Shown: positions 16,243-24,561 of the stretch, piece after piece
Position numbering within the stretch: the stretch's first letter is position 1
How the letters are laid out: each line of letters starts with the position of its first letter
NCBI GenBank assembly: GCA_026394155.1
Contig: JAPKYT010000053.1
Location: 1 to 46,013, forward strand
Direction: 5' to 3'
DNA length: 46,013 nt
Source of the DNA: a bacterium
Lineage (GTDB): Bacteria > Electryoneota > RPQS01
Translations under genes and position numbers: made by a program
The notes under the pieces: model-generated
Database searches by the model: none
The model's input: the letters and a program-made list of their open reading frames with translations, nothing else
Told to the model about the DNA's origin: nothing

Positions 16243-17019
16243 ATGTCCGACGAAGCTCCCCGCCACGAATCTTCAGAATCTCCGCTGCCGGAAGACGCCG
16301 AGTTGCCGCTGGACGTCGAGCCGGTCGGCATTCCGGATGACAACGGCCGGTTCCTCAAGGCGGCCACCGAGGCGCTCATCTTCGCCAGCGCCGAACCGCT
16401 GACGGAAAGCCAGTTGACCGCCGCTTTGGGCGCGCGGGTGAAGGGCGAATTGCCGCGCATCGTGGCGGAACTGAACTACGAGTATCAGCGCGACGGGCGC
16501 GCCTTCGAGATTCTCGCCGTGGCCGGCGGCTATCAGTTCTTTACGCGCCGCGACTTTTCGGGCGTGCTGCGCCGCTTGTCTTTGACGCGGGCGCGCACGC
16601 GACTCTCGCGGGCCGCTCTGGAAACGCTGGCGGTGGTGGCCTATCGCGGACCGGTCACGCACGCCGAGATTGACGAGATTCGCGGCGTGGATTGCGGCGG
16701 TGTGCTGCGCACTCTTCTCGACCGCCGTCTGCTGGCCGTGAAAGGCCGCGCGCAGGTTTTGGGACGGCCGCTGCTCTATGAAACCACGCCGGAGTTTCTG
16801 AAGCACTTCGGCCTGTCCGATCTCTCCGATTTGCCCCGCGATTCGGAGCTGCTGCGCGAATGGGGGCAACCGCGCAACATCGAAGAGCCCGTGCCTGCGG
16901 AGCCGCCGCTCGAAGATTCCTCGCAAGTTGATCTCACCTTGGCGGAAGACCAAGGGAATGGCCGGATGCCCGCACAGCCGGTCGAAGAAAATGAGTCCGA
17001 GAAGGATATGACCCCATGA
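16243..17019 (+). CDS. scpB: Segregation and condensation protein B
   Basis: Dimeric winged-helix partner of ScpA in the SMC condensin. Motifs: ATEALIFASAEPLTESQL, FEILAVAGGYQFFTR, LSRAALETLAVVAYRGPVTHAEIDEIRGVD and the second winged helix LLDRRLLAVKGRAQVLGRPLLYETT followed by FLKHFGLSDLSDLP. At 258 aa it has acidic extensions at both ends (about 30 N-terminal and 60 C-terminal residues). Its stop overlaps the next start (ATGA). Confidence 0.94.
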   Translation: MSDEAPRHESSESPLPEDAELPLDVEPVGIPDDNGRFLKAATEALIFASAEPLTESQLTAALGARVKGELPRIVAELNYEYQRDGRAFEILAVAGGYQFFTRRDFSGVLRRLSLTRARTRLSRAALETLAVVAYRGPVTHAEIDEIRGVDCGGVLRTLLDRRLLAVKGRAQVLGRPLLYETTPEFLKHFGLSDLSDLPRDSELLREWGQPRNIEEPVPAEPPLEDSSQVDLTLAEDQGNGRMPAQPVEENESEKDMTP

Positions 17020-18716
17020 TGCTGCGTAACTCCAAAGTGCTGGTGCTGGGCGGGTGGGGGTTGGTCGGAATGGCGGTGTGCCGAAGACTGCTTGCGCGTG
17101 GCCCTGCCAAGCTGGTCCCTCATTCTTTGCGGCGGTCCGAAGCGGAGGAAGCGGCGTGCGAGCTGGCCGCCGAGTTTCCACAGGTCACCGTTTTGCCCGC
17201 GTGGGGCGACATCTTTGTCCGCGAGGAGTTCAAGGACATCCCCCGCACGGAAATCATGAAGTCGCGTGAGATGCGCTGGACGTTCGTGGAAGACGTGTTT
17301 GAGAAACTGACTCCCGAGCGGCTCGAGCGCTTTTTCCTGTACCGCCTTATTATCGAACACCGTCCCGATCTCATTGTGGACTGCGTGAATTCGGCCACCG
17401 GCTTCGCCTATCAGGACATCTACTCGGCCTATTACGACGTGAAGAACGTGATGGAGGTCGAAGGCCGCGGCCTCCCGCCGCATGACCCGTTCTTCGACCG
17501 CGTGGAACGTTTTTGCGGCACCGTCTATGTTCCGCAGTTGATCCGTCACATTCAGGTGCTGCACGAAGCCACGTCGCAAGCCGGCGTGCATACGTACCTC
17601 AAAGTCGGAACCACCGGCACCGGCGGCATGGGATTCAACGTTCCTTACACCCACTCGGAAGCGAAACCGTCCGGACAGTTGCTGGCCAAGTCCTCCATGG
17701 CCGGCGCGCACAGCATGCTGCTCTTTCTCATGGGCCGCACTCCCGGCTGCCCCTACGTAAAGGAAATCAAGCCCGCCGCGGCCATCGCCTGGAAGCGCAT
17801 CGCCTATGGCGAGGTGCTGCGCGGCGGCAAGCCCATTCCGCTCTACGATTGCCCGCCGGAGACGGCGGAGACTCTGGGCGTGACCTTCCTACGTTTGAAG
17901 AGCGGCAGCGGCGTGCCCCTCAATGAGAATCTCAAATCGGTGTTCATTGACACCGGCGAAAACGGCATTTTCTCGGTGGGCGAGTTCTACACCATCACTG
18001 CCGCCCAGCAGATGGAATTCGTGACGCCCGAGGAGATCAGCCAGGCCGTGCTCTGGGAGATTGAAGGAGGGAACAGCGGTCTGGACGTGATCGGGGCTTT
18101 GGACTCGGTCGTCATGGGACCGACTTATCGCGCCGGCATTTTGCGCGGCGCCGCCTTGAATGAAATGCGGCGGCTGGAGCACGAGCACAACACGGCCAGT
18201 GTGGCTTTCGAAATGCTCGGCCCGCCGGCGCTGGCCAAGTTGCTCTATGAAGCGTATCTCCTGAAGCTGGCTTATCCCGATCCGGCTGTGATTCCGTCGG
18301 AATCGGCGGCCACCATCAGCGCCAAAGTTTGGGAAATTCTCCATCGGGAGCCGGTGCTTCGCGCTACGATTATCAGTATCGGTGTGCCGATCCTGCTGCC
18401 CGACGGCAAGAGCGTTCTGCGCGGACCCGAAGTCAAGATCCCGGCCTACTCCGGCAGCAACGAGCTTCCCGTGACGCCGGGCGCGGTAGACGAATGGGCG
18501 GACAAAGGCTGGCTGGATCTGCGGCCTTCCAATATGCGGCGTTGGCAGCAGCGTGTGGCTGACTTCTTCAAAGCGGCCACCGAAGCGGCCACCACCGACA
18601 CCTCGTCGGGCTTCCCGTGGGAACGCCGTATGCTCGGCGAAGAAGACGAATTCTTCGCCGGTCGCATCGTCACTTATCTGTTCATCGAGGAAGAAAAGGG
18701 CGGGCGGATCAAATAG
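17016..18716 (+). CDS. Uncharacterised Rossmann-fold (SDR-like) protein
   Basis: 566 aa, not recognised as any characterised enzyme. The N-terminus VLVLGGWGLVGMAVCRRLLARG is a dinucleotide-binding GxxGxxG motif as in extended short-chain dehydrogenases. A YYDVK sequence (YxxxK pattern) occurs near residue 140 but its catalytic role is unproven. The middle contains a Gly-rich LKVGTTGTGGMGFNVPYTHSE segment typical of nucleotide or sugar binding folds. No signal peptide or membrane segment is seen, so it is probably cytosolic. It is locked between scpB (ATGA overlap) and cmk (one-base overlap), implying steady expression with core genes. The substrate is unknown. Confidence 0.6.
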   Translation: MMLRNSKVLVLGGWGLVGMAVCRRLLARGPAKLVPHSLRRSEAEEAACELAAEFPQVTVLPAWGDIFVREEFKDIPRTEIMKSREMRWTFVEDVFEKLTPERLERFFLYRLIIEHRPDLIVDCVNSATGFAYQDIYSAYYDVKNVMEVEGRGLPPHDPFFDRVERFCGTVYVPQLIRHIQVLHEATSQAGVHTYLKVGTTGTGGMGFNVPYTHSEAKPSGQLLAKSSMAGAHSMLLFLMGRTPGCPYVKEIKPAAAIAWKRIAYGEVLRGGKPIPLYDCPPETAETLGVTFLRLKSGSGVPLNENLKSVFIDTGENGIFSVGEFYTITAAQQMEFVTPEEISQAVLWEIEGGNSGLDVIGALDSVVMGPTYRAGILRGAALNEMRRLEHEHNTASVAFEMLGPPALAKLLYEAYLLKLAYPDPAVIPSESAATISAKVWEILHREPVLRATIISIGVPILLPDGKSVLRGPEVKIPAYSGSNELPVTPGAVDEWADKGWLDLRPSNMRRWQQRVADFFKAATEAATTDTSSGFPWERRMLGEEDEFFAGRIVTYLFIEEEKGGRIK

Positions 18717-19414
18717 TGTCTCCCGGCAAGCGCGGACTCATCATCGCCATTGACGGCGTCGCCGGATCGGGCAAGTCCACCACCGCCAAGCTCGTGGCCC
18801 AGCGACTCGGCTACATGCACATGGACACCGGTGCCATGTACCGCGCCGTCGCCCTTAAAATGCTGCGCTGCGGAGTGGAAGTCACCGACAGCGAGAAAAT
18901 TGACGATCTGCTGCGCAATACCACCGTAACACAGAAGGAATCCGATTCGCAACCGCGCATCGTGCTCGATGGAGCGGACGTGACTGACGAGATTCGCACC
19001 CCCGAAATCTCGCTCTGGGTCGGACCGGTTTCTGAAAATCCTCTCGTGCGCCAGCATTTGGTGCGCTGGCAGCGCGAGTTGGGCAAAGACGGCGGCGTGG
19101 TGCTCGAGGGCCGGGACATCGGAACCGTGGTCTTCCCGGACGCGGATCTTAAAGTCTACATGGTGGCCGACCTGAAAGCGCGCGCCAAACGTCGCCGCAA
19201 GGAAATGCTCGCCAAGGGTCTGGATCAGAGTCAGGCCGAAGTGGAAGCCAGCTTGGCGGCCCGCGACGAACGCGATTCCACTCGCGAGCACAGCCCCCTG
19301 CGCAAAGCGGACGACGCCATCGTAGTGGACACGACCAACCTCACCATCGGCGATCAGGTGGAGCGGGTGGTCGAGCTGGCCCGCAAGATCGCGCCCACAG
19401 CCATTCGCACGTAG
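18716..19414 (+). CDS. cmk: Cytidylate kinase
   Basis: Phosphorylates CMP and dCMP. Start GTG 18716 shares its G with the TAG stop of the preceding gene and yields IAIDGVAGSGKSTTAKLVAQRLG (P-loop) right at the N-terminus; the longer frame from 18617 would lie inside the upstream gene. Further signatures: YMHMDTGAMYRAVAL, the NMP-binding insert, VVLEGRDIGTVVFPDADLKVY and ARDERDSTREHSPLRKADDA. Length 232 aa. The cmk-plsC-rpsA order is common in several phyla. Confidence 0.95.
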   Translation: MSPGKRGLIIAIDGVAGSGKSTTAKLVAQRLGYMHMDTGAMYRAVALKMLRCGVEVTDSEKIDDLLRNTTVTQKESDSQPRIVLDGADVTDEIRTPEISLWVGPVSENPLVRQHLVRWQRELGKDGGVVLEGRDIGTVVFPDADLKVYMVADLKARAKRRRKEMLAKGLDQSQAEVEASLAARDERDSTREHSPLRKADDAIVVDTTNLTIGDQVERVVELARKIAPTAIRT

Positions 19415-19417
19415 TCC

Positions 19418-20098
19418 ATGCGGCTGGGATACTGGCTGGTCAAGACTCTCGCTCTGGTTCTTTTCCGTCTGCTTTACGGCGTGGAAGTGACGGGCCGCGA
19501 GAATATCCCGCGCTCCGGCAAGGTAGTTTTCGCCTCGAATCACCGCTCGAACTTCGACCCGCCGCTTCTGGGAGCGGTCATTCCCCGCGAAGTGCATTTC
19601 TTCGCTAAGGAGGAGCTCTTTCGCAGCCGCTGGCTCGGCGGATTCATCCGCTATCTGAACGCCTTCCCCGTGCGGCGCGGTCAACTGGATCGCGAAGCGC
19701 TCTCCCGGTGTTTGAACATCCTGAAGAACGATGGCGGGCTGATCTTTTTCCCGGAAGGAACGCGCGCGCCGGCCGACGGCTTCTTGAAAGCGAAACTGGG
19801 AGTCGGTTGGCTGATTGCCTTGTCCGATGCGCTCGTCGTGCCGGTCTACATTCATGGGACGCATCGTTTGCGCCCCAGCCTTGTCGGGAGACCGCACTTT
19901 TCAGTCGTCTTCGGCAAATCCGTAGCCGCGGATAAGTTGAGGCCCGGGTCCGAGCGCGGCCGAGACCTCTATCAGACCATTTCCGACCGGATCCTCGACC
20001 AGATTCGGGAAACGTCGCTCCGCACTCCTCGTGAACGTGTGAGCGCCAAGGGTCCGGTCTATGAACGCGACGTGATCGAAGAAGAACGACTCCGATAG
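19418..20098 (+). CDS. plsC: 1-acyl-sn-glycerol-3-phosphate acyltransferase
   Basis: Makes phosphatidic acid by acylating lysophosphatidate at the inner membrane. The HX4D catalytic motif is NHRSNFD, and the acceptor-binding motifs FPEGTRAP and VVPVYIHGTHRL are present. The N-terminal hydrophobic segment LVKTLALVLFRLLYGVEV can anchor it to the membrane. 226 aa. It follows cmk by three bases, and later in the window cdsA provides the next lipid-synthesis step. Confidence 0.93.
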   Translation: MRLGYWLVKTLALVLFRLLYGVEVTGRENIPRSGKVVFASNHRSNFDPPLLGAVIPREVHFFAKEELFRSRWLGGFIRYLNAFPVRRGQLDREALSRCLNILKNDGGLIFFPEGTRAPADGFLKAKLGVGWLIALSDALVVPVYIHGTHRLRPSLVGRPHFSVVFGKSVAADKLRPGSERGRDLYQTISDRILDQIRETSLRTPRERVSAKGPVYERDVIEEERLR

Positions 20099-20160
20099 CC
20101 GTTTTCATCTCACCCCAACCCCGCATCCTCCGGGCGGGCATACAAAAGCCGGAGATAAAC

Positions 20161-22023
20161 ATGACAGAACCCAATCACACCAACCCCGAAATCACGCCGG
20201 ACACTGAAGCTCCGGCCGCAACTCCCGCCGCCCGCGACGTAGTTCCCTTCCGCGGTCGCAAGGTCAAGCCCGCCGATCTGCCCGAAAATCAAGGCGCGAA
20301 TCGCGAGGACGCGGAGGACCTCAGCGGACTCTATGAAAAAATGATTATGGAGTTCAAGGAAGGCGAGATCGTCAAGGGAAAGGTCATCGCCATCGGCGAG
20401 AAAGACGTCTCGGTGGACATCGGCTTCAAGTCCGAAGGCACGGTGGCGCTCGAAGAGTTCGGAGGAGCGCAGGCGATCAAGATCGGCGACGACGTCGAGG
20501 TCTATCTCGATCGCGTCGAGGACTCCGAAGGACAGTTGCTGCTCTCGAAAAAGAAGGCGGATTTCCTCAAGATTTGGGAACGCGTCGGCGAAATCTTCCG
20601 GACGGAGGAGATCGTCCGCGGCAAGATCATGCGCCGCATCAAGGGCGGCTTCGTGGTGGATATCATGAGCGTGGATGCCTTCCTGCCGGGCTCACAGATA
20701 GACGTGCATCCGGTGCGCGACTTCGACGCGCTGGTGGCGCAGGAGATGGACTTCCGCATCGTTAAACTCAACGACGCGCGCAAGAACATCGTGGTGTCTC
20801 ACAAAGTGATCGTCGAGAAGAGTCTGGCCGGAATCCGCGAAAAAGTGCTGGGTGAACTCAAGGTCGGCGATATGATGGAAGGCACGGTCAAGAACATCAC
20901 CGATTTCGGTGTGTTCGTGGATTTAGGCGGCGTGGACGGCTTGCTGCACATCACCGATCTGTCCTGGGGACGAGTGAGCCATCCGTCGGAAGTCGTTCAA
21001 CTGGATCAGCGCATCACCGTCAAGGTGCTCGACTACGACCGCGACCGTCAGCGCATTTCCATTGGTCTGAAACAGCTTCAGTCGCACCCGTGGGAAGGCG
21101 TCGAGCAGAAGTACCCGGTGGGCACCAAGGTTCACGGCCGGGTGGTGTCCATCGCCCGCTACGGCGCTTTTGTGGAACTGGAAAGGGGCCTCGAAGGTCT
21201 GGTGCACATCAGCGAAATGAGCTGGACGCAGCACGTCAAGCATCCGTCGGCTCTGCTTTCGGTCGGCGATGAGATTGACGTGGTCGTGCTCAACATAGAC
21301 AAGGAAAACCGCAAGATTTCCCTCGGTCTCAAGCAGGTGGAACCCGATCCGTGGGAGAATCTCGAACTCAAGTACTCGGTCGGCTCGCGGCACACCGGCC
21401 GGGTGCGCGATCTGGTGCCTTTCGGCGCGTTCGTGGAACTCGAGGACGGCATTGACGGTCTGGTGCACATCTCGGATCTCTCGTGGACCCGGCGAGTGCG
21501 CCATCCGGGCGAAATTCTGCGGAAGGGCGATGAAATCGAAGTGCTTATTCTCGGTTTCGACCGCAATGAACGCCGCATCGCTCTCGGCCTTAAACAGGCG
21601 CAGGCGAATCCGTGGGAGGAGTTCGAGCAAACCTATGCCGTCGGCACCAAAACCCCGGGCAAGGTGGCCCGCGTCCTCGAGAAGGGCGTGGTGGTGGAAC
21701 TGCCGCGCGAAGTGGAAGGCTTTGTCCCGAACAGCCAGCTCAAGCGCATCACTCGCGGACCCAAACACGTGATCGTGGTCGGAGACGAGCTGCAACTTGA
21801 GGTGATCGAGTTCGACAAGGAATCAAAGAAGATCATTCTGGCGGCGCAGGCCCCAGTGGGAGCTGAAGCGGAAGCGGATGACGAGACTATGAAGCAATAC
21901 GTGGTTGGCTCGGACGTGGAAGCGGCACCTGCGCCGGAAGCTGCCGAACCGCCGGCGGAGACGAGCACGCCGCCTGCCGAAGAGACTCCCTCGGAGCCTC
22001 CGGCCGAGCCGGCGGCAGAATAG
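20161..22023 (+). CDS. rpsA: 30S ribosomal protein S1
   Basis: mRNA-binding ribosomal protein. Six S1/OB domains can be read in order, starting near residues 65, 145, 230, 315, 400 and 485. Domains three to five carry the strong repeat pattern G-x-V-x-x-x-x-x-F/Y-G-A/V-F-V-x-L followed by GLVHISxxSW. The ends diverge: about 55 N-terminal residues and a Pro/Glu/Ala-rich C-terminal tail of some 45 residues. 620 aa. ATG 20161 has GGAG about 8 bases upstream. The 62-base gap before it shows no clear promoter. Confidence 0.96.
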   Translation: MTEPNHTNPEITPDTEAPAATPAARDVVPFRGRKVKPADLPENQGANREDAEDLSGLYEKMIMEFKEGEIVKGKVIAIGEKDVSVDIGFKSEGTVALEEFGGAQAIKIGDDVEVYLDRVEDSEGQLLLSKKKADFLKIWERVGEIFRTEEIVRGKIMRRIKGGFVVDIMSVDAFLPGSQIDVHPVRDFDALVAQEMDFRIVKLNDARKNIVVSHKVIVEKSLAGIREKVLGELKVGDMMEGTVKNITDFGVFVDLGGVDGLLHITDLSWGRVSHPSEVVQLDQRITVKVLDYDRDRQRISIGLKQLQSHPWEGVEQKYPVGTKVHGRVVSIARYGAFVELERGLEGLVHISEMSWTQHVKHPSALLSVGDEIDVVVLNIDKENRKISLGLKQVEPDPWENLELKYSVGSRHTGRVRDLVPFGAFVELEDGIDGLVHISDLSWTRRVRHPGEILRKGDEIEVLILGFDRNERRIALGLKQAQANPWEEFEQTYAVGTKTPGKVARVLEKGVVVELPREVEGFVPNSQLKRITRGPKHVIVVGDELQLEVIEFDKESKKIILAAQAPVGAEAEADDETMKQYVVGSDVEAAPAPEAAEPPAETSTPPAEETPSEPPAEPAAE

Positions 22024-22037
22024 CAAGAACCGTTCGT

Positions 22038-23366
22038 ATGCTTGGGGCGAAAACAGACGCGCGGCGCGCAGTGGCCATCGCCACGCTCGGCTGCAAGCTG
22101 AATCAATTTGAGAGCGAGGCTATCCTCACTCGTTTCCGCGAGGCGGGATACGACGTGACGGATGAAGTCGAGGCGGCGGATGTGTGCGTGGTCAATACCT
22201 GCGCGGTCACAGCCACCGCCGAGAGCAAAGCACGCGCACTCCTGCGTTCGATGCACCGCCGCAACCCTCGCGCCGTGCTCATGGCCGTGGGCTGCATGGC
22301 CGAACGCGCCCCGCAGGCGCTGGCGGCGATTGACGGCGTGAGTGCTGTGCTGGGCAACCGCGAAAAGGAACACATTCTCGATTTTCTTCCGCTGGCTCCT
22401 GCGTCGGGTGCGCCCGCCGTTTTCGTGGGCGAGACCCGCGCGGCCACCGGATTCGACGACAACGTGGCGGTCTCGGGGCTGCTCGGCCGCACGCGGTGTT
22501 TCCTGAAAGTTCAAGACGGCTGCTCGCAGAAGTGCACCTACTGCATCATTCCGCAGCTTCGTGGACGCGGCCGCAGTCTCGAAATTCCGAGGGTGGTGGA
22601 GCAGGCGCAAGCGCTGGCCGAACGCGGCTTCGCGGAACTCGTGATTACCGGCGTCGCGTTGGGAACCTACGGCAGCGATCTCGGTCTCGATCATGGTTTG
22701 GTTGACTTGCTGGCCGCGTTGTCGTTCGCGTCGGGACTGCGGCGCATCCGGCTGGGCAGCGTCGAACCGTGGGCCGTGACCGAAGACCTCATCGAAGTCA
22801 TGGCCGCCTCGCGAACGATTTGCCCTCACCTGCACGTTCCCTTGCAGAGCGCCGACGATTCCGTGCTGCGCCGCATGAATCGGCGGTACACGATGAGCCA
22901 GATCAGCCGGGTCCTCGAACATGCGTTCCGATGGCGCGACGATTGGGGCTTCGGATCGGATATCATCGTCGGCTTCCCGGGCGAAGGACGCGAGCAATTC
23001 GAGAACACGTGCCGTTTCCTCGCCGATTCTCCGCTTTCTTATCTTCACGTGTTTCCCTTCAGTGCCAGACCCGGCACACCGGCCTCCAAACTGCCGGAGC
23101 GAATTGGAGACTCGGAGAAAAAGGAGCGCGCCTCCCGGCTCCGCGTCTTGGACGGCGAGCTGCGCGGGCGCTTCCGCCGTGCTCACCTCGGCAAGTGTGT
23201 GCCGGTGCTTTTCGAAAAGCGTTACGCCGGAAGTCTCCTCGCGGGCCACGCCGCCAATTATCTCGACGTCTACGCAGCCGCTGACGAATCGCTGGCGGGA
23301 ACTATTCAGGACGTGATGATTACCCAGCTTCATCCCGCGGGCGTCGTGGGTGAAGTCGCCATCTAA
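22038..23366 (+). CDS. mtaB: tRNA t6A37 methylthiotransferase MtaB
   Basis: Radical-SAM enzyme that converts t6A37 to ms2t6A37 in tRNAs reading ANN codons. The N-terminal UPF0004 domain has TLGCKLNQFESEAI, VNTCAVTATAESKAR and GCMAE (three cluster cysteines). The radical-SAM CxxxCxxC is in VQDGCSQKCTYCIIP. The C-terminus has a TRAM-like segment. The KLNQFES variant and TCAVT separate MtaB from MiaB. 442 aa. It begins 14 bases after rpsA. Confidence 0.94.
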   Translation: MLGAKTDARRAVAIATLGCKLNQFESEAILTRFREAGYDVTDEVEAADVCVVNTCAVTATAESKARALLRSMHRRNPRAVLMAVGCMAERAPQALAAIDGVSAVLGNREKEHILDFLPLAPASGAPAVFVGETRAATGFDDNVAVSGLLGRTRCFLKVQDGCSQKCTYCIIPQLRGRGRSLEIPRVVEQAQALAERGFAELVITGVALGTYGSDLGLDHGLVDLLAALSFASGLRRIRLGSVEPWAVTEDLIEVMAASRTICPHLHVPLQSADDSVLRRMNRRYTMSQISRVLEHAFRWRDDWGFGSDIIVGFPGEGREQFENTCRFLADSPLSYLHVFPFSARPGTPASKLPERIGDSEKKERASRLRVLDGELRGRFRRAHLGKCVPVLFEKRYAGSLLAGHAANYLDVYAAADESLAGTIQDVMITQLHPAGVVGEVAI

Positions 23367-23379
23367 CTCGGGATCGAAC

Positions 23380-24543
23380 ATGAGCACGGCAACTCCCAAC
23401 ACCGACCGCATGGTCAAAACGTTTCTGGAGCTGGTGCAGATTGACAGCCCTTCCAAGCAGGAAGCGGCCGTGGTGGACTACATCGAGAAGACTCTCGCGC
23501 CGCTCGGTGTGAAGACGTGGCGGGACAACGCGGGTGAAAAGATCGGCGGCAATTGCGGCAACCTGCACGTGCGCGTGCCGGCCAGCGGTTCGTCGTCGCC
23601 GGCCCTGCTCTTCTCCGCGCACTTGGACTCGGTCATGCCGTGTTTGGGCATCAAACCCAAAGTAGAAGACGGCGTGATCCGTTCCGACGGGACCACCGTC
23701 TTGGGCGCGGACGACAAGGCCGGTGTAACCGCCGTCATCGAGACTCTGCGCTGCGTCAAGGAATCCGGCATGCCTCACGGTCCCATCGAAGTGATTTTCG
23801 ATGTCTCCGAGGAGACCGGGCTGCTGGGCGCGAATCAGGTGGATCTCACGAGTGTCACCGCCAAGTGCGCGTTTGTGCTGGATGGTGAGGAGCTGGATCG
23901 TGTCGTCTACCGCTCGCCGAGCGCCAACCGCATGAATTACGAGATAGACGGCGTGGCCGCTCACGCCGGAATGTACCCCGAACGCGGGGTGTCCGCTATC
24001 GAAGTGTTCGCCGAGGCCGTGTCCAAGATGAAGCTCGGCCGGCTCGATCCCGATTCCACCGCGAACATCGGCACGGTGAACGCCGGGCGAGCCACCAACA
24101 TCGTAGCCGATAAACTTGCGGCCACGGCGGAAGCCCGCAGCCACTCGCAAGAAGTCCTCGAGGCTCAGACCCGGCACATGTCCCAGTGCTTTGAAGAGGC
24201 CGTGCGGCGTTTCACCAAGACCGTGGACGGCAAGATCGTCGCGCCGGTCTTTCGCGCGCAGGTGAAGCGGGAATTCAACGCCATGAACATCGCCCATGAC
24301 AGCTTAGCGTATCGTCTGGCCTTCGAAGCGGGGCGCGCACTGGGACTGGGCATGCAGCCCATGTCCATCGGCGGCGGCACCAATGCCAACGTCTATAACG
24401 AGAAGGGTCTGCCGGCGGTGGTCATCGGCTGCGGCATGAAGGATGAACACACCACCAGCGAGCATCTCTACATCCGCGACTTGGAAACGAGCGCGAAATT
24501 GTGCCTGATGATTCTCCGCAAGAACCATGAGTTTTCCTTGTAG
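23380..24543 (+). CDS. M20-family metallopeptidase, tripeptidase T-like
   Basis: Zinc aminopeptidase-type protein of 387 aa. Metal-site motifs: SAHLDSV (His-Asp), LGADDKAG (bridging Asp), DVSEETGLLGA (catalytic Glu-Glu) and the terminal DEHTTSEHL (last His). The dimerisation domain includes DGVAAHAGMYPERGVSAI. ATG 23380 is the first start after the mtaB stop and agrees with the family; the frame opens further upstream inside mtaB. The PepT-like assignment over other M20 subgroups is moderately certain. Cytosolic, with a probable role in peptide recycling. Confidence 0.85.
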   Translation: MSTATPNTDRMVKTFLELVQIDSPSKQEAAVVDYIEKTLAPLGVKTWRDNAGEKIGGNCGNLHVRVPASGSSSPALLFSAHLDSVMPCLGIKPKVEDGVIRSDGTTVLGADDKAGVTAVIETLRCVKESGMPHGPIEVIFDVSEETGLLGANQVDLTSVTAKCAFVLDGEELDRVVYRSPSANRMNYEIDGVAAHAGMYPERGVSAIEVFAEAVSKMKLGRLDPDSTANIGTVNAGRATNIVADKLAATAEARSHSQEVLEAQTRHMSQCFEEAVRRFTKTVDGKIVAPVFRAQVKREFNAMNIAHDSLAYRLAFEAGRALGLGMQPMSIGGGTNANVYNEKGLPAVVIGCGMKDEHTTSEHLYIRDLETSAKLCLMILRKNHEFSL

Positions 24544-24561
24544 CCCCGAACCGCGCAGGGC

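Noticed and set aside
18674-19897. 407-codon open frame on the - strand across cmk and plsC
   Set aside because: Antisense shadow; both sense genes have complete catalytic motifs.
21633-23456. 607-codon open frame on the - strand across rpsA and mtaB
   Set aside because: Covered entirely by well-identified + strand genes; shadow composition and no recognisable domain.
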